From: Antedon bifida
Lineage: Eukaryota; Echinodermata; Crinoidea; Comatulida; Antedonidae
Length of the DNA: 64,000 nucleotides
Direction: 5' to 3'
NCBI GenBank assembly: GCA_963402885.1
Contig: OY727098.1
Location: 5,265,001 to 5,329,000, forward strand
A model generated the notes under the pieces. The model was given only the letters and a program-made list of their open reading frames with translations. It was not told the DNA's origin and searched no databases. Shown here in pieces: positions 10,896 to 23,244 of the stretch; the first letter of the stretch is position 1; every line of letters starts with the position of its first letter. Both the position numbers and the translations under genes were made by a program.

Positions 10896-13800
10896 AAAAC
10901 AGCAGTGTTATTGTACATCAGCTTTATACACATTTTCTTTGTTAAGCAATCAAAGCAAAGTAGCACACATTAAAGATTTGCAATATAGTACTTTCTGGAA
11001 TGAATTTAGCATTTCTTTAGGCTTACATTAATATTATTCATACATAGCACCAATCTGACATAAATGATTAATCCGTGCTTACACTAATTGCTGTGGTAAC
11101 AGTGGCCTGCTTATACTGACTTAGCTATTCCACTTGATTAAAAGAATAAATCCTTTTGGATAAAGAAGCAGGTTTGTTTTGATTAAAATTCAGAAATAAT
11201 TAATCAGATGTATATCTTCTTTAAAAAAGGATTTACTTGGATTTTAAACAGATTTATTTCCATATTAGTAGATTTTCCATCCAGTATTTCCAAGTTTCGT
11301 AAACAATTCCATGTCTTAACTGTAGCTTATTTTCTATCTATATTTATCAACATTTTCCCTGATTAATAATTTTTGAATAAAATCCAATTGAAAAGTTTCT
11401 TGTCTTTGTTTACACATTTATTAGTTATTTTGCGGTATCCTTCTGATTGCCTATAGATGTTGACACCTAATATTTTTTTTAATGCACCTTTATAGTTTGA
11501 TGCCTTTGTAAATTCTCCTGATATTTCTTTCTCTTTTTTTGGTGACATCTGGGAATTGTTCAGTTCAGAAATAAAGTTGGTTTGTTAGCACCAAGAAATG
11601 CAAAAAAAACAAATATTTTTATTAACACCATTATCAAAAATTGTTTTTTATATATATATAAAATACTGTACAGTTATATTCTTCAATCTTAATGAATTCC
11701 ATGTACCTAAAATACTATAGTACCTTAAATATAGTACCTTTAATTACATATTGCAAATAATTGAAGTGAGCCCTCATACTGCCACACCCATCGATATTTT
11801 CTTTTCAAATTTGCAATAGTGATAGACTTGCATATATTTGCAAGCATTGTTATAACCATGGTTTTTCCTTAATATTATAGACCATCTGTTCCAAATGTTA
11901 TGTAAACATTTGTGTAAATTAGTTTATAGCGAATGTTGTATTTACAGTAGTATGGTCATTCATATTAAATGTAGGTTTAGAGATATGCATGATGATCGAC
12001 TGCTCTGTGCAGTAATATAGTGTTAAACTATAGTAGGTCACCCAGTCTGATCATGGCTAAGGGTTTGTTCACACATAAGACGTACGGTAATTTGTGTCAT
12101 TAAAGTGATCATCAGGTCCAAGCAGATAATATGTATACATTGTGTTCTCAATGTACTTTGTATTTAAGTACAAAATTATGTCAGAGTAGGGCAAACATCT
12201 GACCAATTACTCAACTTCCTGACACAAAGCTACTCCCCAGTGGTTAAATACAATTTTCCTCCTTATTGCAACTTCTAATCAAAATACAAGTTTTATTATA
12301 ATCAAAATTAAAACAATATTTTCCCAACAAAATGTTGTATTGTATAACACACCTAGCATTATCGTTTTAATGCAGTGGCTAGAGTCTTGTATGCCCAATA
12401 TGAAATACACAGTATACTATACAGTAGGTCCAAACTACTGTATGCAAATCAGAAGTGCTGGATTATTTTTCATTATTAATTACATCATATTATCTTTTAG
12501 TTTATTTCAACCATAGAGAATTTGTTTCTATTAAAATTATTAATCATATTATGTTTAAGATGTCTTCCACTTTTTCTCTTTATTGGTAAAGTTTTAATGA
12601 TAATTTTTACAATTATAAAGATTTTGATATTCAAATGTTGAAAATCTATTTTTTTTTTGTTCTCTGTAATAAGTATCGTTATGCCTCAATTCTCAAAACA
12701 AGTTTTGATGATATACAGTGTTTGATAATATCATTATCTCAGCCAAAACTTACACCTTGACTAATTACTCTATAAGTCATTATGTGCTATAGTTTTAATT
12801 GACATGATGATCATTAAGCCTACAGATATGTTATTCACATGGGACAAAAACACTGACAGAAAATTCTAATTATGCATTGTGATGATAATGATGATGATAA
12901 TCTAATAAATTCTAATAAGGATGTGTTCATGTAAAGTATAATTAAATCAGACCGAGGTGTGTTTTGTTGTATTACCAATAAGATGTTGTTCACTTCATCA
13001 GTATATTTCATGTAGTAATAGGGCATTGAACATTATAAGCTCTCGAAGTAGTTCACGTGTGACGATGCTACATTGAATGAATTTTCACTTTATGCAATAA
13101 TGCATAAATTTAGTGACATGGCTAGTATTGAATAATTGCATACATATTCTTTTCCCTCCATTTCATCTTTATTGTTTGATGTTTTACATATTTATTTTAG
13201 CAAGTATCACCTTCACAGTATATTATACTGGTAATAGTTTCTAGAATTTACTATACGTTTTATGTTTTAGTGTTTATCGTAACCTTTGTAATACATTATT
13301 GGCATTAATAAAAATTGCAATATTTACAGTTAGAGCAAGTTATTGACATAATTGATTAATGATTGTAGCTGATAGTTAATAAATTCAATTCTGAATTTTG
13401 CAGATTGATGAAAATTGCATTTCATATTTCTTCTTAATCTCATTGTGAGATCATTATCATCGAAAATGATGACAATAGTGATGATTGATAATAATATTGT
13501 CATCATCATCATCACGTTTTTAATTAATTTAAATTATTGCCACTTCTCGTCTATTTTAATTTATGTGCAGCGCATTGAGAGCTTGCTTATACAGTATGCG
13601 CTACGGTATATGAATGAACTATTATTATCATTGTCAGATCATCATTATCATTATCTTCATCTAAACATAACAATTATCAGGAAAATTCAAAACAATGTTA
13701 TTTAAAAAAAATTTGTATCAATCTTTTTACCTTTTGGAAAATGTTGCTTTTTAAAAAGCAGAGTGTATAACTCATGTCTCTTCAGAATGTTTGCGATGTC

Positions 13801-16183
13801 ATATTAGACATTTTACACTTTGTAAGGAGACCATCAAATTGAGCAGTGTAAACATATTCTTTTGCTTAGGTTTTAACAGGTTTTCTACATGCTGAGTCTG
13901 TGTTTACTGTGAAACCGGTGTGTGATATAAGTAATATAATCTGGATAAATTATCTTAATTTTCTTGCCAGCAGAAGTTTGGCTATAATAACGTACTGTAC
14001 GCCATGTTTTCTATCGGCAAAGTTGGCCGTGAGATTTTATTCTGTTATATACTAATTAGACAGCCTTAGTTCTATGTGCCAATAGAAAACTTTACATTAG
14101 ACCTTTACGATAGAAAATAATAAACTACATACATGGTTGACTGTGCCAATAGTCACTTCCGTTTAAAACACCCAATCGATTAGAATACTATTTTAAAACT
14201 GTTATATAATTAGTGTCTATTTTTATAATCAGCTTTTAACTAATAATATTATAGAGCATAATAATATCATTTCATTTTCATTCTCACAATAAACCAACCA
14301 TCCTTGTAATAAACTGCTATAAACATACTGTGATGTGCCATTTCATTATTAACTATGACTTTTCTTATTTTCATGCACCAGCAGTAAAAGCTGTTATGAC
14401 AAAGTTATCTCTAACTAGAAATATTTAAATTGTTCATATATATTCATAGAACTTTTATATTACCAATTAATTTTTAAAATTTATTCTGATTTTTCAATTT
14501 AGAGATTTACAATTTAATGTAAAGTTTGAATTTGTTATCAAAATACAATAAACTATTTAATGATATGTATTGTATGCTGTGTGTATCCAACACGCGTCTC
14601 TTTTGTTACCCTATGAGAGGGCGCTATTTAAGTTTTAATGTCTCGGACATTACAGCATGCGTACATTTGATTACACTGCACACCCGATTCTCGATACTCT
14701 ATCTAGATTTCTCCAGTATTTTTAGGAACATTCTGTAATTCAACATTACAATATCGCCTAGTATCATCAACCAAACTAGCCGGTAACCTAGTAGTCTTTG
14801 GTCACATTCAATTCACCAGGGGAAAAAAGTAGTGAGCCCTCTATCGGCAGCGAATCGTTTTTGCACACGAGACAGCGTAAATAATTACCCGGAAGCAACT
14901 TTGTTTTTAAAAATAAATATTAAGTTTTTGCAAACTGGCCAATTGGAACTTTTGGTTTTATTTACTAATGAATAATTCATGAAAACCTTTGACACAGCAT
15001 CTACGAACCACGTGATATTGTTTTTTTATCGACAAAGCCATTATATCTGTGTCGAACAAGGGTGAATGACACCGATGTTTTTTAAACAATTTTAGGGTAT
15101 TCGAATGTTAAAATTTCGTCTAATTTGTTGAGGCTGTAATAAAACAACCTAACTTTTTGAGAAGGTGGGTTTTATATTTTCTGGATATTTAATTTTTCAA
15201 TAGTAGTTAATAAAAAAATCTCGTTGGTGTTATTTTTTATTTTTTTTTAATGGCTGCTTAAACATGTGCCTTTTTGGTTATTTTACTGCTGAAAATGGAA
15301 CATATGGTTGTAGCTAAAATCATTTTTTTACACCATAAGATTAAAAATGTTGCTTTTTAAAATAATAAGAACATTATATAATATATAGGAAAGCTGTTTT
15401 TAATCATAAAACTTTACAAAGCCTCTTTTATTTTATTTAAAAATCAATATAGTCTAGGCCTAGTTTACAGTTAGGAGAGCTAGGCTTTAGCCTGTTATTA
15501 TAGTGGAGTAGTGCGTGTATTGTTGGCGCGTGTTCATTGTCGGGCGCGCGTATTTATAAGCCTAGGCCTAAGGAAATAAAAATAAATGATTACAAATATA
15601 ACTAAATAATGATTATTATTAATTTAATGTTGTTTTTTTTTACAGATCACAGAGGGATGTTCTTAAGCTGTCTGCATACTTCAATACAATAGAAATAGCA
15701 TTAATCAACAACAATTTCTCATTAACTTACCGGCATATGTGAAACAACACATACAGTAATTATGTAGGCCCCTATATCTACAGATTTTTATTGCCAAAGG
15801 ACATTTAATTTTTAAAAACTTGATATTTTCCTATTTTACTTATTTAAAGGTTCAAGCGGAGGTTGGTTGTTGTTATAAAGTTTAAATGTGATCGGCAATA
15901 AATAATCATTATAAATATAAATAGAAAAAGGCCTAGTACAAAAGATGTTAATTTAATGTACAAAACTTGTTGTCTAATTTGTGATAATATTAAAGGTTTT
16001 ATGTTAAATGGTGTGTATTTCATTTATTGCTCCATTATTATAATAAAAAGAAGGGAATCATGAAATTTCATTAATTATTTAGCCCCAAGAATGTATTGAT
16101 TTTATAGTATTTTACCAATTTAAACAGTCCAGGCCTAGCTTGCAGACAGTCCCCCCACCCACTTCTTAATAATTTTAAGAAAA
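10896..16183. other. Intergenic DNA
   Basis: No supported gene. ATC/ATT microsatellite-like stretches lie around 12878-12900 and 13445-13515 and produce low-complexity ORFs on both strands. Around 14580-14890 and 15500-15560 the sequence is richer in CpG (for example GGGCGCGCG near 15541) than its surroundings, which could mark a promoter or an older transposon. No transcript structure could be tied to it. Confidence 0.4.
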
Positions 16184-16468
16184 ATGAAAGTTCAACACTT
16201 TATTTCAAAATGTATAAGCCCTTTGTCTTCATATTTTAAGATTATGAATCAGCCACTTAACAAGAATAACAATCGAGGGGCCAATGATGAAGAGCATCTT
16301 CCCTCATTCTCTTCGCCTAAGAAAACGATTATTCCAGCCCTGCCGCGTCTCCCTAGGCCTACGCGCACCGTGCTTTCGCTTAAAACAGACCTATATTCAA
16401 CTCCTTATAGAATTTGTTTGAAAAATAACACCAAGCTTAGTTTTGGAAATCTTAGAAAATACATATAA
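16184..16468 (+). CDS. Hypothetical small ORF, 94 codons
   Basis: I do not recognise this protein. It is worth keeping because codons 35-75 are GC-richer than the surrounding DNA and contain a proline/arginine segment (IIPALPRLPRPTRTV) unlike the AT-driven ORFs nearby. The product would be basic, without a signal peptide or membrane segment. The ATG follows an A-rich stretch, and a possible AATAAA polyadenylation signal lies about 155 bases after the stop, near 16621. The nearest annotated feature is the Helentron-like element that begins 410 bases downstream. It could be a single-exon gene, an isolated exon, a decayed TE fragment, or chance. No homology can be asserted. Confidence 0.25.
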   Translation: MKVQHFISKCISPLSSYFKIMNQPLNKNNNRGANDEEHLPSFSSPKKTIIPALPRLPRPTRTVLSLKTDLYSTPYRICLKNNTKLSFGNLRKYI

Positions 16469-16876
16469 GACTATATTATACCGTTTTCAGAATTTCATTT
16501 AAAAGTTCCAAATTAATGTTAACTATTTTAACAAACTAGTTAGTTTTCACTTTCTTGTTTTCGTCGTATGACTCGCTTTGTTTACGCTTACACTTGGCTT
16601 AGACGTTTATCTTAGAATTCGAATAAATGAATCCATAATCAACAAAAATTGGTACTGTTGTGGTTTTTGTTTCATATAAATATTCCTAATACACAGAAAT
16701 CAATTAAACAGCAATATAATTTAATATAAACGAGTTAAAAAGGAAATTTAGACAGCCTATAAAATACGGAAGTCAGAACTCGCGTCGCTCGAAATGTTCG
16801 GTAACTTTCTATTTATAGCCTATCGAAAAAGGCTCTAGCTAACTTTTAAATTAAAACGGCTCTCGGAACACTTAAT
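16469..16876. other. Intergenic gap before the Helentron-like element
   Basis: AT-rich sequence with an AATAAA near 16621. It ends at the TT dinucleotide into which the element at 16877 appears to be inserted. Nothing else is seen. Confidence 0.4.
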
Positions 16877-16877
16877 T

Positions 16878-16905
16878 AGTTATCCGCTTGGTAGAGCGGA
16901 TAACT
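16878..16905 (+). other. 5' terminal hairpin of Helentron-like element
   Basis: AGTTATCCGCT and AGCGGATAACT pair perfectly over 11 bp around the six-base loop TGGTAG. The left arm also pairs with the subterminal repeat at the 3' end. Confidence 0.8.
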
Positions 16906-17577
16906 CCTTGTTATTGTATGGGATCAATATTTTTTTTCTGTATTATTCTTGGATCCTTCCTTCCTTTTTGTGAGTCGCGTTTCTCTAAAATGTGTAAACA
17001 TAACATTTCATAACGTTGACAACATATGGGCATTTACGTGAAGTTGTGCACCTCCTATTTTTGAATGACGTCATAGTTGCGCAACGCGACTTACGCGCAA
17101 TTTTATGAATTTCAATGATTGATTATAGATTAAAAACCAAAAGTCATTTAGTATTGACACTTTGACAAAATTTAAGTCATATCAGGGGCAAACTTTCTAC
17201 GGATTAAAAATGGCATGTTTCACAAGAAGTTACGCGCGCACGCGAATTAAAAATTTCAAAATGCGCAAAATTAATTTCTAATCAACTTTTTATGCGTTTC
17301 TTGTCATTTTGAGCATGTCAAAAATTCCCACGGGCGCGCAATTTTTTACGCACGCGGTGCGCACGTAGCGTTAAAAACATATTTTTTTCTCTTGAATTAT
17401 ATTTTTCAAGTCTTTCCTAGTAATTTTGAAAACAATTTAGACCTTTTCCAGTTTAAATAACGCCATACGAACACGTTGAATTAGACAATTCGTGCGCGTT
17501 TTTTATGAAAAAGCTTAAAAAATCGTCAAAATTATGTCTTTTTTTAAACAGTCATAGTTTCTAAAGTAAACCGTGAA

Positions 17578-18250
17578 CCGTTTATTTTTATTACAAAATC
17601 TAGAAGTTGATGAGTTGTAGATATCGGATCATGCATCGATAAGGCTAAAAAAACATTGTGACGTCATCGTATGGCCACACGAATGTAAAATATAGGATTT
17701 TTGTCTCTTTCGTTATTGCTCATCACATTCAATGGAGCGCATCACGCTTATCTGTATTCCTTTTTCTCCTAAATTTATATATTGTGTAGGTCAATCAACT
17801 TTCTTTAGCATGAGATAAAAATATTTTAATTTTTATGACGTCATCATGCCTAAAAATTTTAATTACGTGGGTCATTAATTTCATCTTTACAGTAAATTTT
17901 AATCTGTAATAGCTCGTAAGAATAAAATGTGATAATCACGATTAAAACGTTTTCTGGAAGCTATTGGATTGTAGATACGAATTCATGTAAACATTTTGCC
18001 AATCGGATGTTGTGACGTCATCATATGGCCAGTTGAATAAAAAAAGTCGTATTTTCATATTTTGCGTAATAGTTCATCACATTTAAAAGGGTGCGCATCT
18101 ATATTTTACGTATTCAAATTTCTTCTACACGTTAATATGTTGTTCCTGAGATAATTTCCTCCAGAAATTGCTATTTAAGTGTTTCATTTTGATACCGTCG
18201 CCATGTTAAAAATTGGAATAAATGGCGGGTCCCGTAATTTCACCTATTCT
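17578..18250 (+). repeat. Internal ~177-bp repeat units with TGACGTCA
   Basis: TGACGTCA occurs at 17659, 17836 and 18013, exactly 177 bases apart, and a degenerate fourth (TGATACCGTC) falls at 18190, again 177 on. Text around the sites alternates: ATGGCCA follows sites 1 and 3, and cccgtaatttcacc-type sequence follows sites 2 and 4. The structure is therefore a ~354-bp dimer repeated twice. Confidence 0.75.
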
Positions 18251-18437
18251 ACACTGTGTGTAATATGTATACAGATTATACTCTTTGCATGTATATACTA
18301 TATGACACAAATTGACAGAATTCAGCACTAACAGCATATCATATTCTTCAGTTCTTGTCATAATGCCATAATCTTTATCTGTGTGCAATATGCCAACGTA
18401 TGACGTGCACGTGGCGTTTGTCGTTGTGCGGATAACT

Positions 18438-18468
18438 AACTCGTCAAAGTGACGAGTTTCATGTCTAG
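18438..18468 (+). other. 3' terminal hairpin and CTAG end
   Basis: Nine-base arms AACTCGTCA and TGACGAGTT pair around the loop AAG. Six bases later the element ends in CTAG and the next base is T. The layout matches Helitron-type termination signals. Confidence 0.75.
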
Positions 18469-19189
18469 TTTCCCATTATCACTATTTGACGTGGATGTGT
18501 GGTACAGAAGACACATGTGAAACACATGGGATGCTGTATTACCAAATGTTCCTATGATACTGAACAAATACATCATATGAGAGTCATGTACACTTCAGTG
18601 AATATTAAAATAGTTATTAGTATAATTTAAAAAATACTGTAATAATTTCTATTTTTATTTGGAATTTATTCAGATAGTGTTATTAGCAGTTCTAACATGT
18701 ACAGTAATGGTTATGAAGGAATATATTGATTTTGACTTTTGGAATCAACAACATTTGTAAGATGAGACTAATTAAATTTGGAGTTAGGCTTTACTTTCGT
18801 AAATCAATGTCAGTACATCTGTATTGTTGATCAGCAAAGTTTATCCTGGTCTTACTACTGTACATGATGATGACTACTGGTTGTGAAAAGGCAGCCAAGA
18901 GGATTGCCATATCTACAGTCTTTGTGAAGCAGGTCTATTTTGATCTATAAGTAAAGGCTATCAAACAACCATCAAGAATATGGAAAGTTATGCAAATTCA
19001 GGCACATAAAGCAAAAAAATGTATTTTATTATTATATTGTATGAAGAATTATAGTAAGATAAATGCTAAGCCTGCCTAGCAGGAAGCTTAATAGATAATT
19101 TGTAAGACCTCCAGACTTAACATTTTAAGAGTCACTGTACTTTACACTACAGTCACTTAAATCCAAAACCGCCAACATTACGTTAGAGC
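18469..19189. other. Intergenic DNA
   Basis: No gene or repeat could be recognised between the Helentron-like element and the tandem array that follows. Confidence 0.5.
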
Positions 19190-19845
19190 AGACTTAATTC
19201 TTAGTCAGTAGGCTACTGCCATATTGCAAAAGTCTGTCTAAGACCACAAGACTTCATGTAGGAGCAGTCATAGTTCTAAGGATTACAGTTTCTGCCATAA
19301 TATATTGCAACAGTCTCAAGTCGAAGATTGGCATTCTTTATGATTATCACCATCATAATTCTAAGAGTTAGTACTGCCATATTGCAAAAGTCTTTCTAAG
19401 ACCACCAGACTTCATATTGGAGCAGTCATAGTTCCAAGGGTTACAGTTACTGCCATTATTGAGCTTAGTCAAGTCGAAGATTGGTATTCTTTTTGATTAT
19501 GGCCATCTTAATTCTAAGAGTCAGTACTGCCATTGCAACAGTCTTGTCTAAGAACGTCAGATTTTATATTGTAACCATTATAATTCTGTCTTTGAATCTT
19601 AATTATTTTTCAAAATGTGCCTGTGTTTAATGTTTAATTAACACTGTCTGATTGGCATTCTTTTTTAATATGGCCGTCATAATTCTAAGAGTCAAGAACT
19701 GCCATTGCAACAGTCTTGTCTAAGAATGTCAGCATCAAATTTTATATTGTACAGCTAACCATTGTAATTCTGGAAGTCTTTGAATCTTGATTATTTTTCA
19801 AAATGTGGCTGTGTTTAATGTTTAATTAACACTGTCTGTCTAGTG
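19190..19845 (+). repeat. Complex tandem repeat, ~150-175-bp units
   Basis: Four diverged units are marked by ACTGCCAT(ATT)GCAA(A/C)AGTCT near 19214, 19374, 19526 and 19700, followed by TCTAAGA(C/A)C. The first two units share a block with GGAGCAGTCATAGTTC and AAGTCGAAGATTGG. The last two share a longer block containing TTTAATGTTTAATTAACACT. The array therefore expanded in at least two steps. No coding frame runs through it. Confidence 0.75.
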
Positions 19846-20442
19846 GTTCGTAACCTGTCAGTCAGATTTGTCCACTCCATTTCCATGATCTTATCAGTGA
19901 CACTTTCATGCCCCATAATTAATTGATTGCTAAACAACCGTGTTAAATTTGAAATCACTTAAAAGTTTTAATGGCTGTAAATGGTCAGTGTTGAAATTAA
20001 TTTATTCAGCTGAATTTCAATGCGTAATATTCAAACAGGTTATCGGAAATTAGGTATTATTAGCCATTAAGTCGATATACGGCATTGATTTTATCTTCTA
20101 CAGTATTCTTGTCATATTTTCAAATTGATTTCTCAGAATTTTTTTACAACAATACTGTATATATAATTTTACAAATTGAAAAATGTTTTAATCATTGAAT
20201 ATGAAACCGTTTTACATGTTGCTATACATGTAAACTATTTTTAAAAGGAATATTTCTCACCTTAATAAGTTGGGATGAAGTAAGAGTTTGTGATAATGAA
20301 ATCTACTAAATTTAAATGCAAATATTATATTTTTTTAGTATGATTCATTTCTGAGATGCATCACAACAATTCTGAAATATTCTGATAAATAATATTACCA
20401 GGGAAGAGTTAAATTTAATTCTTCCCTGATATTACCTTTTAT

Positions 20443-20583
20443 AAGCTGTCTGCCCTATCAAACTAGTTTAACAAAATATGGTGGTTATAGTATGCCCAAA
20501 TATACTGTACTGATATGATATCATCATGTCCATATATGGACACATCACATTTTTTTTGTCATATAAAGTTTGATAATGCTTAA
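20443..20583. mobile_element. Palindromic MITE, copy B (decayed)
   Basis: AAGCTGTCTGCCCTATCAAACTAG at the left pairs loosely with AAAGTTTGATAATGCTTA at the right. The interior has the family blocks GATATGATATCATCATGTCC and ATGGACACATCACAT. The termini are mutated compared with copy C. Confidence 0.65.
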
Positions 20584-21584
20584 TGCAACCAATCAAAGTT
20601 TTGGTTTATTTAACTATTATTATTATTTGTTTTTGTTATTGGCTATTTTTGTTGAAATCTAAAATCATGCTTGCCATACCAAATAGTCTCCCAAATTGTT
20701 CTTATCTTGATCCTTACCAAAAACTCTGCATACAAAACATATTGTCATGAATCAATGACACTGTTGGTACTCAATTCCAACATCCTAGGCTCAAATCCTG
20801 ATGGAGCTATTATACTGTATAACCATGTAGGAAAAAATAATATAAACAAGATTTTCTAATGGTGAGAATAGTTTCATAAGCCTTTATATTCCTTGTGTTG
20901 AAATTGCAACCATGGGCTCATAAAAACTGCAGTAGTTTTACCAATAAGAAACACTTTCCTCCTTCTGAAATTGATGATTAAATTTGATAAAAAGTCTCTT
21001 AATACTACAGAAGTTATGAATTTATTTTCACCATAATGTTACCAATAAGAATATTCTAAGAACTGTAACATTTTTATTTATTCAAATGCAATGTATTCTT
21101 TTTTTTCCCTAGTTGATGCGGTGAATATTAACGACTGAAATTATATGCGTTTTGATCCGACTGAGAATATTTTAAGTGCAGTCATAGATTTTAAAGGTTA
21201 GAATATTTCTAATGTCTTGAGTTTGACGAAAAGGAGAGCTATGATAGTATATTAGTACATTTATCTTTAAATACTATAAATATATAATATATTAGCTCTG
21301 GGAATAATTATCTTTATGCCGTCTTTAAACTACGTATTACTACACAATAAATATTTTATGTAAGTTATAACAGGTATACAGTATTTTCATAGTTCATCAA
21401 ATATATTTTATGTGTCTAGGCATTTTATTCATGGTATATAGGAAATATATTTTCTGCTATATAAATTATGCTTAAAGTATAAAAATAATTCCCCTACATA
21501 TTTTCTCCAAACATTTTATTTTTATTTTTGTGTCTTAGTGCCAAATGTGATTAGGTTAATTGCAATACACCCTTGTGAATTTGA

Positions 21585-21650
21585 GTTTGGTGTAATGGTT
21601 ATATATCCAGCCTTACACATTTGATATCCCTGGTTCAATTCCTGCTGAGG
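21585..21650 (+). repeat. tRNA-derived SINE or tRNA pseudogene remnant
   Basis: TGGTGTAATGG resembles a Pol III A box and GGTTCAATTCC, about 43 bases on, a B box. The spacing and sequence between them fit a tRNA-like head. There is no clean acceptor stem, and T-rich sequence follows. It is a SINE head or tRNA pseudogene rather than a working tRNA. Confidence 0.45.
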
Positions 21651-21965
21651 ATCTTTTATTTTTCATTATCCTTATTTTTTTTTTACAAATCTTGTTATTT
21701 TTTATTATTAATAATATTTTATATTTTGACTTTTTTTTATTTTGAACCTAACATTACGTTATGACTGCTTTTAACACTAAGAGGTCTGAAAATAATAAAA
21801 AGTGGTCCAGAATTGGGATCCTGGTTCGGATTGCTTCCAAAATTTAATGGAGTATCCTTGACCAAATGTCTATCTGTGGTTTCAATTTGGTAAAGATTTG
21901 GCGATACCTTTTTGAATAATCCTGGTAGCAAACAGACAAACACACACAGGCAATCGACTACATAA

Positions 21966-21980
21966 CCTCCTTGGCGGAGG
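21966..21980. repeat. CCTCCTTGGCGGAGG palindromic motif
   Basis: Five-base arms CCTCC/GGAGG flank TTGGC. The adjoining sequence encodes on the minus strand a peptide (GGYVVDCLCVFVCLLPG) of a kind I associate with dispersed repeats in marine invertebrate genomes. This is recognition from general experience and not verified. Confidence 0.35.
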
Positions 21981-22689
21981 TAATAACAAGAGTAATAGAG
22001 TTTCCTGATATGCAGCATTTCTAACCAGCAAAATAGCTATTTTTGTCACAACTGTCCTGAACCAAGGAATATGTGACTATATAATAGTATACTTGGTATT
22101 TTGACACAAACACTGATGTCTCAATCAGCATGATGGGGATGACCCAAATTGTAATATTAATTATTCTTTTATTTAATATTTTATAGGAAATAATGATGAT
22201 TTGAGTAAATCCCTACATTAATATTTTCAATTATTTAGTAAGATGAGACTTGTGTAGGAAGACTATGTAATTAACGCACTTCCATGTTTTTAATTCTAAG
22301 TAATGGCTACTATTATATATTGACCAATAGTCTGCTAAAGGTAATAACAATGATAAATAGATAATACATTTTCCTACAGACAAGGAGATTATAAAAGTTT
22401 TCATCCTAGAACTATGAATAACCAGTTAAAATCATTTTTGATAAGAACAATAACATCCAACGATTTTATTGTTCTTATTGACGTCACTTAATTGGACTTT
22501 TCATGAACATAGATTCCACAATTTTTATTTAAATAGTTATTACTATTTTAGTCTTCAACTGGAAATAATACTGATATACACTGATATCCACAATCTTTAA
22601 TTGGATTATTATTTATTATGTATCAACCGTGTTTGGTGAAAGAAAAAATGATTTAAGTATGATTGCTGGCTTCTGGGATTAAGTTTATT

Positions 22690-22935
22690 TTGTGCCTGCT
22701 TACCTGGATAAACCGACAATATAGCAATATAACTTATTTATATAAACATTGTGTTATATGTTGTGCACTTTTCAGGTCCTACAAATAAACTGGATGTACT
22801 ATTTTGACAGTATACTATACATACGGATTAAACAATAAATACTGTAATAGACTATTTCGTGCCAGCTTACCTGGACAAACCAACAACACCATATTCTCCT
22901 CGAAGAACAAGGTATAACTAAAAATTTATTGACTA
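22690..22935 (+). repeat. Dispersed repeat, TACCTGGATAAA family, two partial copies
   Basis: GCTTACCTGGATAAACCGAC (about 22698-22717) and GCTTACCTGGACAAACCAAC (about 22867-22886) start two partial copies about 170 bases apart. Only the second retains more of the family downstream (TCTCCTCGAAGAACAAGG). See the fuller copies at 8544 and 37200. Confidence 0.55.
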
Positions 22936-23244
22936 AATGTTGGTGTTAGTGCCATTTAACTTATAGTTTAATTGTTTTACCATTAGGAAAAAAAGTAGTC
23001 TACTTTCAATGATTCTTTCCAATAATGATAGCAGTTTTAATTTAGGAGCATCAAATGGAAGTGGTACTCAATTTTCTCAAAACCAGACACCCTCAAGGGC
23101 AAGCATAAATGTCGGATTTCCCGGAAAGTTTGGTTTTTCGTAAAATTGAGAAAAGTGTCGGAACCATAAGAAAATTCTGACATTTGGAAAGTTACTGATT
23201 TTCAGAAAGATTGGTCAAGTGAATATTCGATCTCTTTATTACCG

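Larger units (their letters stand above)
16877..18468 (+). mobile_element. Helentron/Helitron2-like non-autonomous element, divergent copy
   Basis: The 1,592-bp element begins TAGTTATCCGC after a T and ends CTAG before a T. The 5' end folds into an 11-bp-stem hairpin (16878-16905). AGTTATCCGC at the 5' end is inverted as GCGGATAACT at 18428-18437, so the inverted repeats are asymmetric, the right one sitting inside the terminus. It is followed by a hairpin with arms AACTCGTCA/TGACGAGTT (18438-18458), six bases, then CTAG. Asymmetric inverted repeats, a 3' hairpin near CTRR and T-T insertion are features described for Helentrons. No Rep/helicase ORF is present. The interior has a ~177-bp repeat. 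The terminal repeat differs from the array at 23.6-28.3 kb while the hairpin core CGTCAAAGTGACG is shared, so it is a sister subfamily. Confidence 0.75.
19846..23244. other. Intergenic DNA with scattered repeat remnants
   Basis: No host gene is supported. Listed separately are a MITE at 20443, a tRNA-like SINE remnant at 21585, a CCTCC/GGAGG palindrome at 21966, and partial dispersed repeats at 22690 and 22855. A weak B-box-like GGCTCAAATCC lies near 20788. The minus-strand ORF at 21737-22018 spans this repeat material and is not regarded as a gene. Confidence 0.45.

Noticed and set aside
21737..22018. 93-codon minus-strand ORF
   Set aside because: It runs through repeat-like sequence including the CCTCC/GGAGG palindrome. 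No start context, domain or splice structure.
22857..22912. Possible exon reading PAYLDKPTTPYSPRRT with a GTATAA donor
   Set aside because: The same text recurs at 8544, 22690 and 37200 with stops and different flanks, so it is a dispersed repeat.
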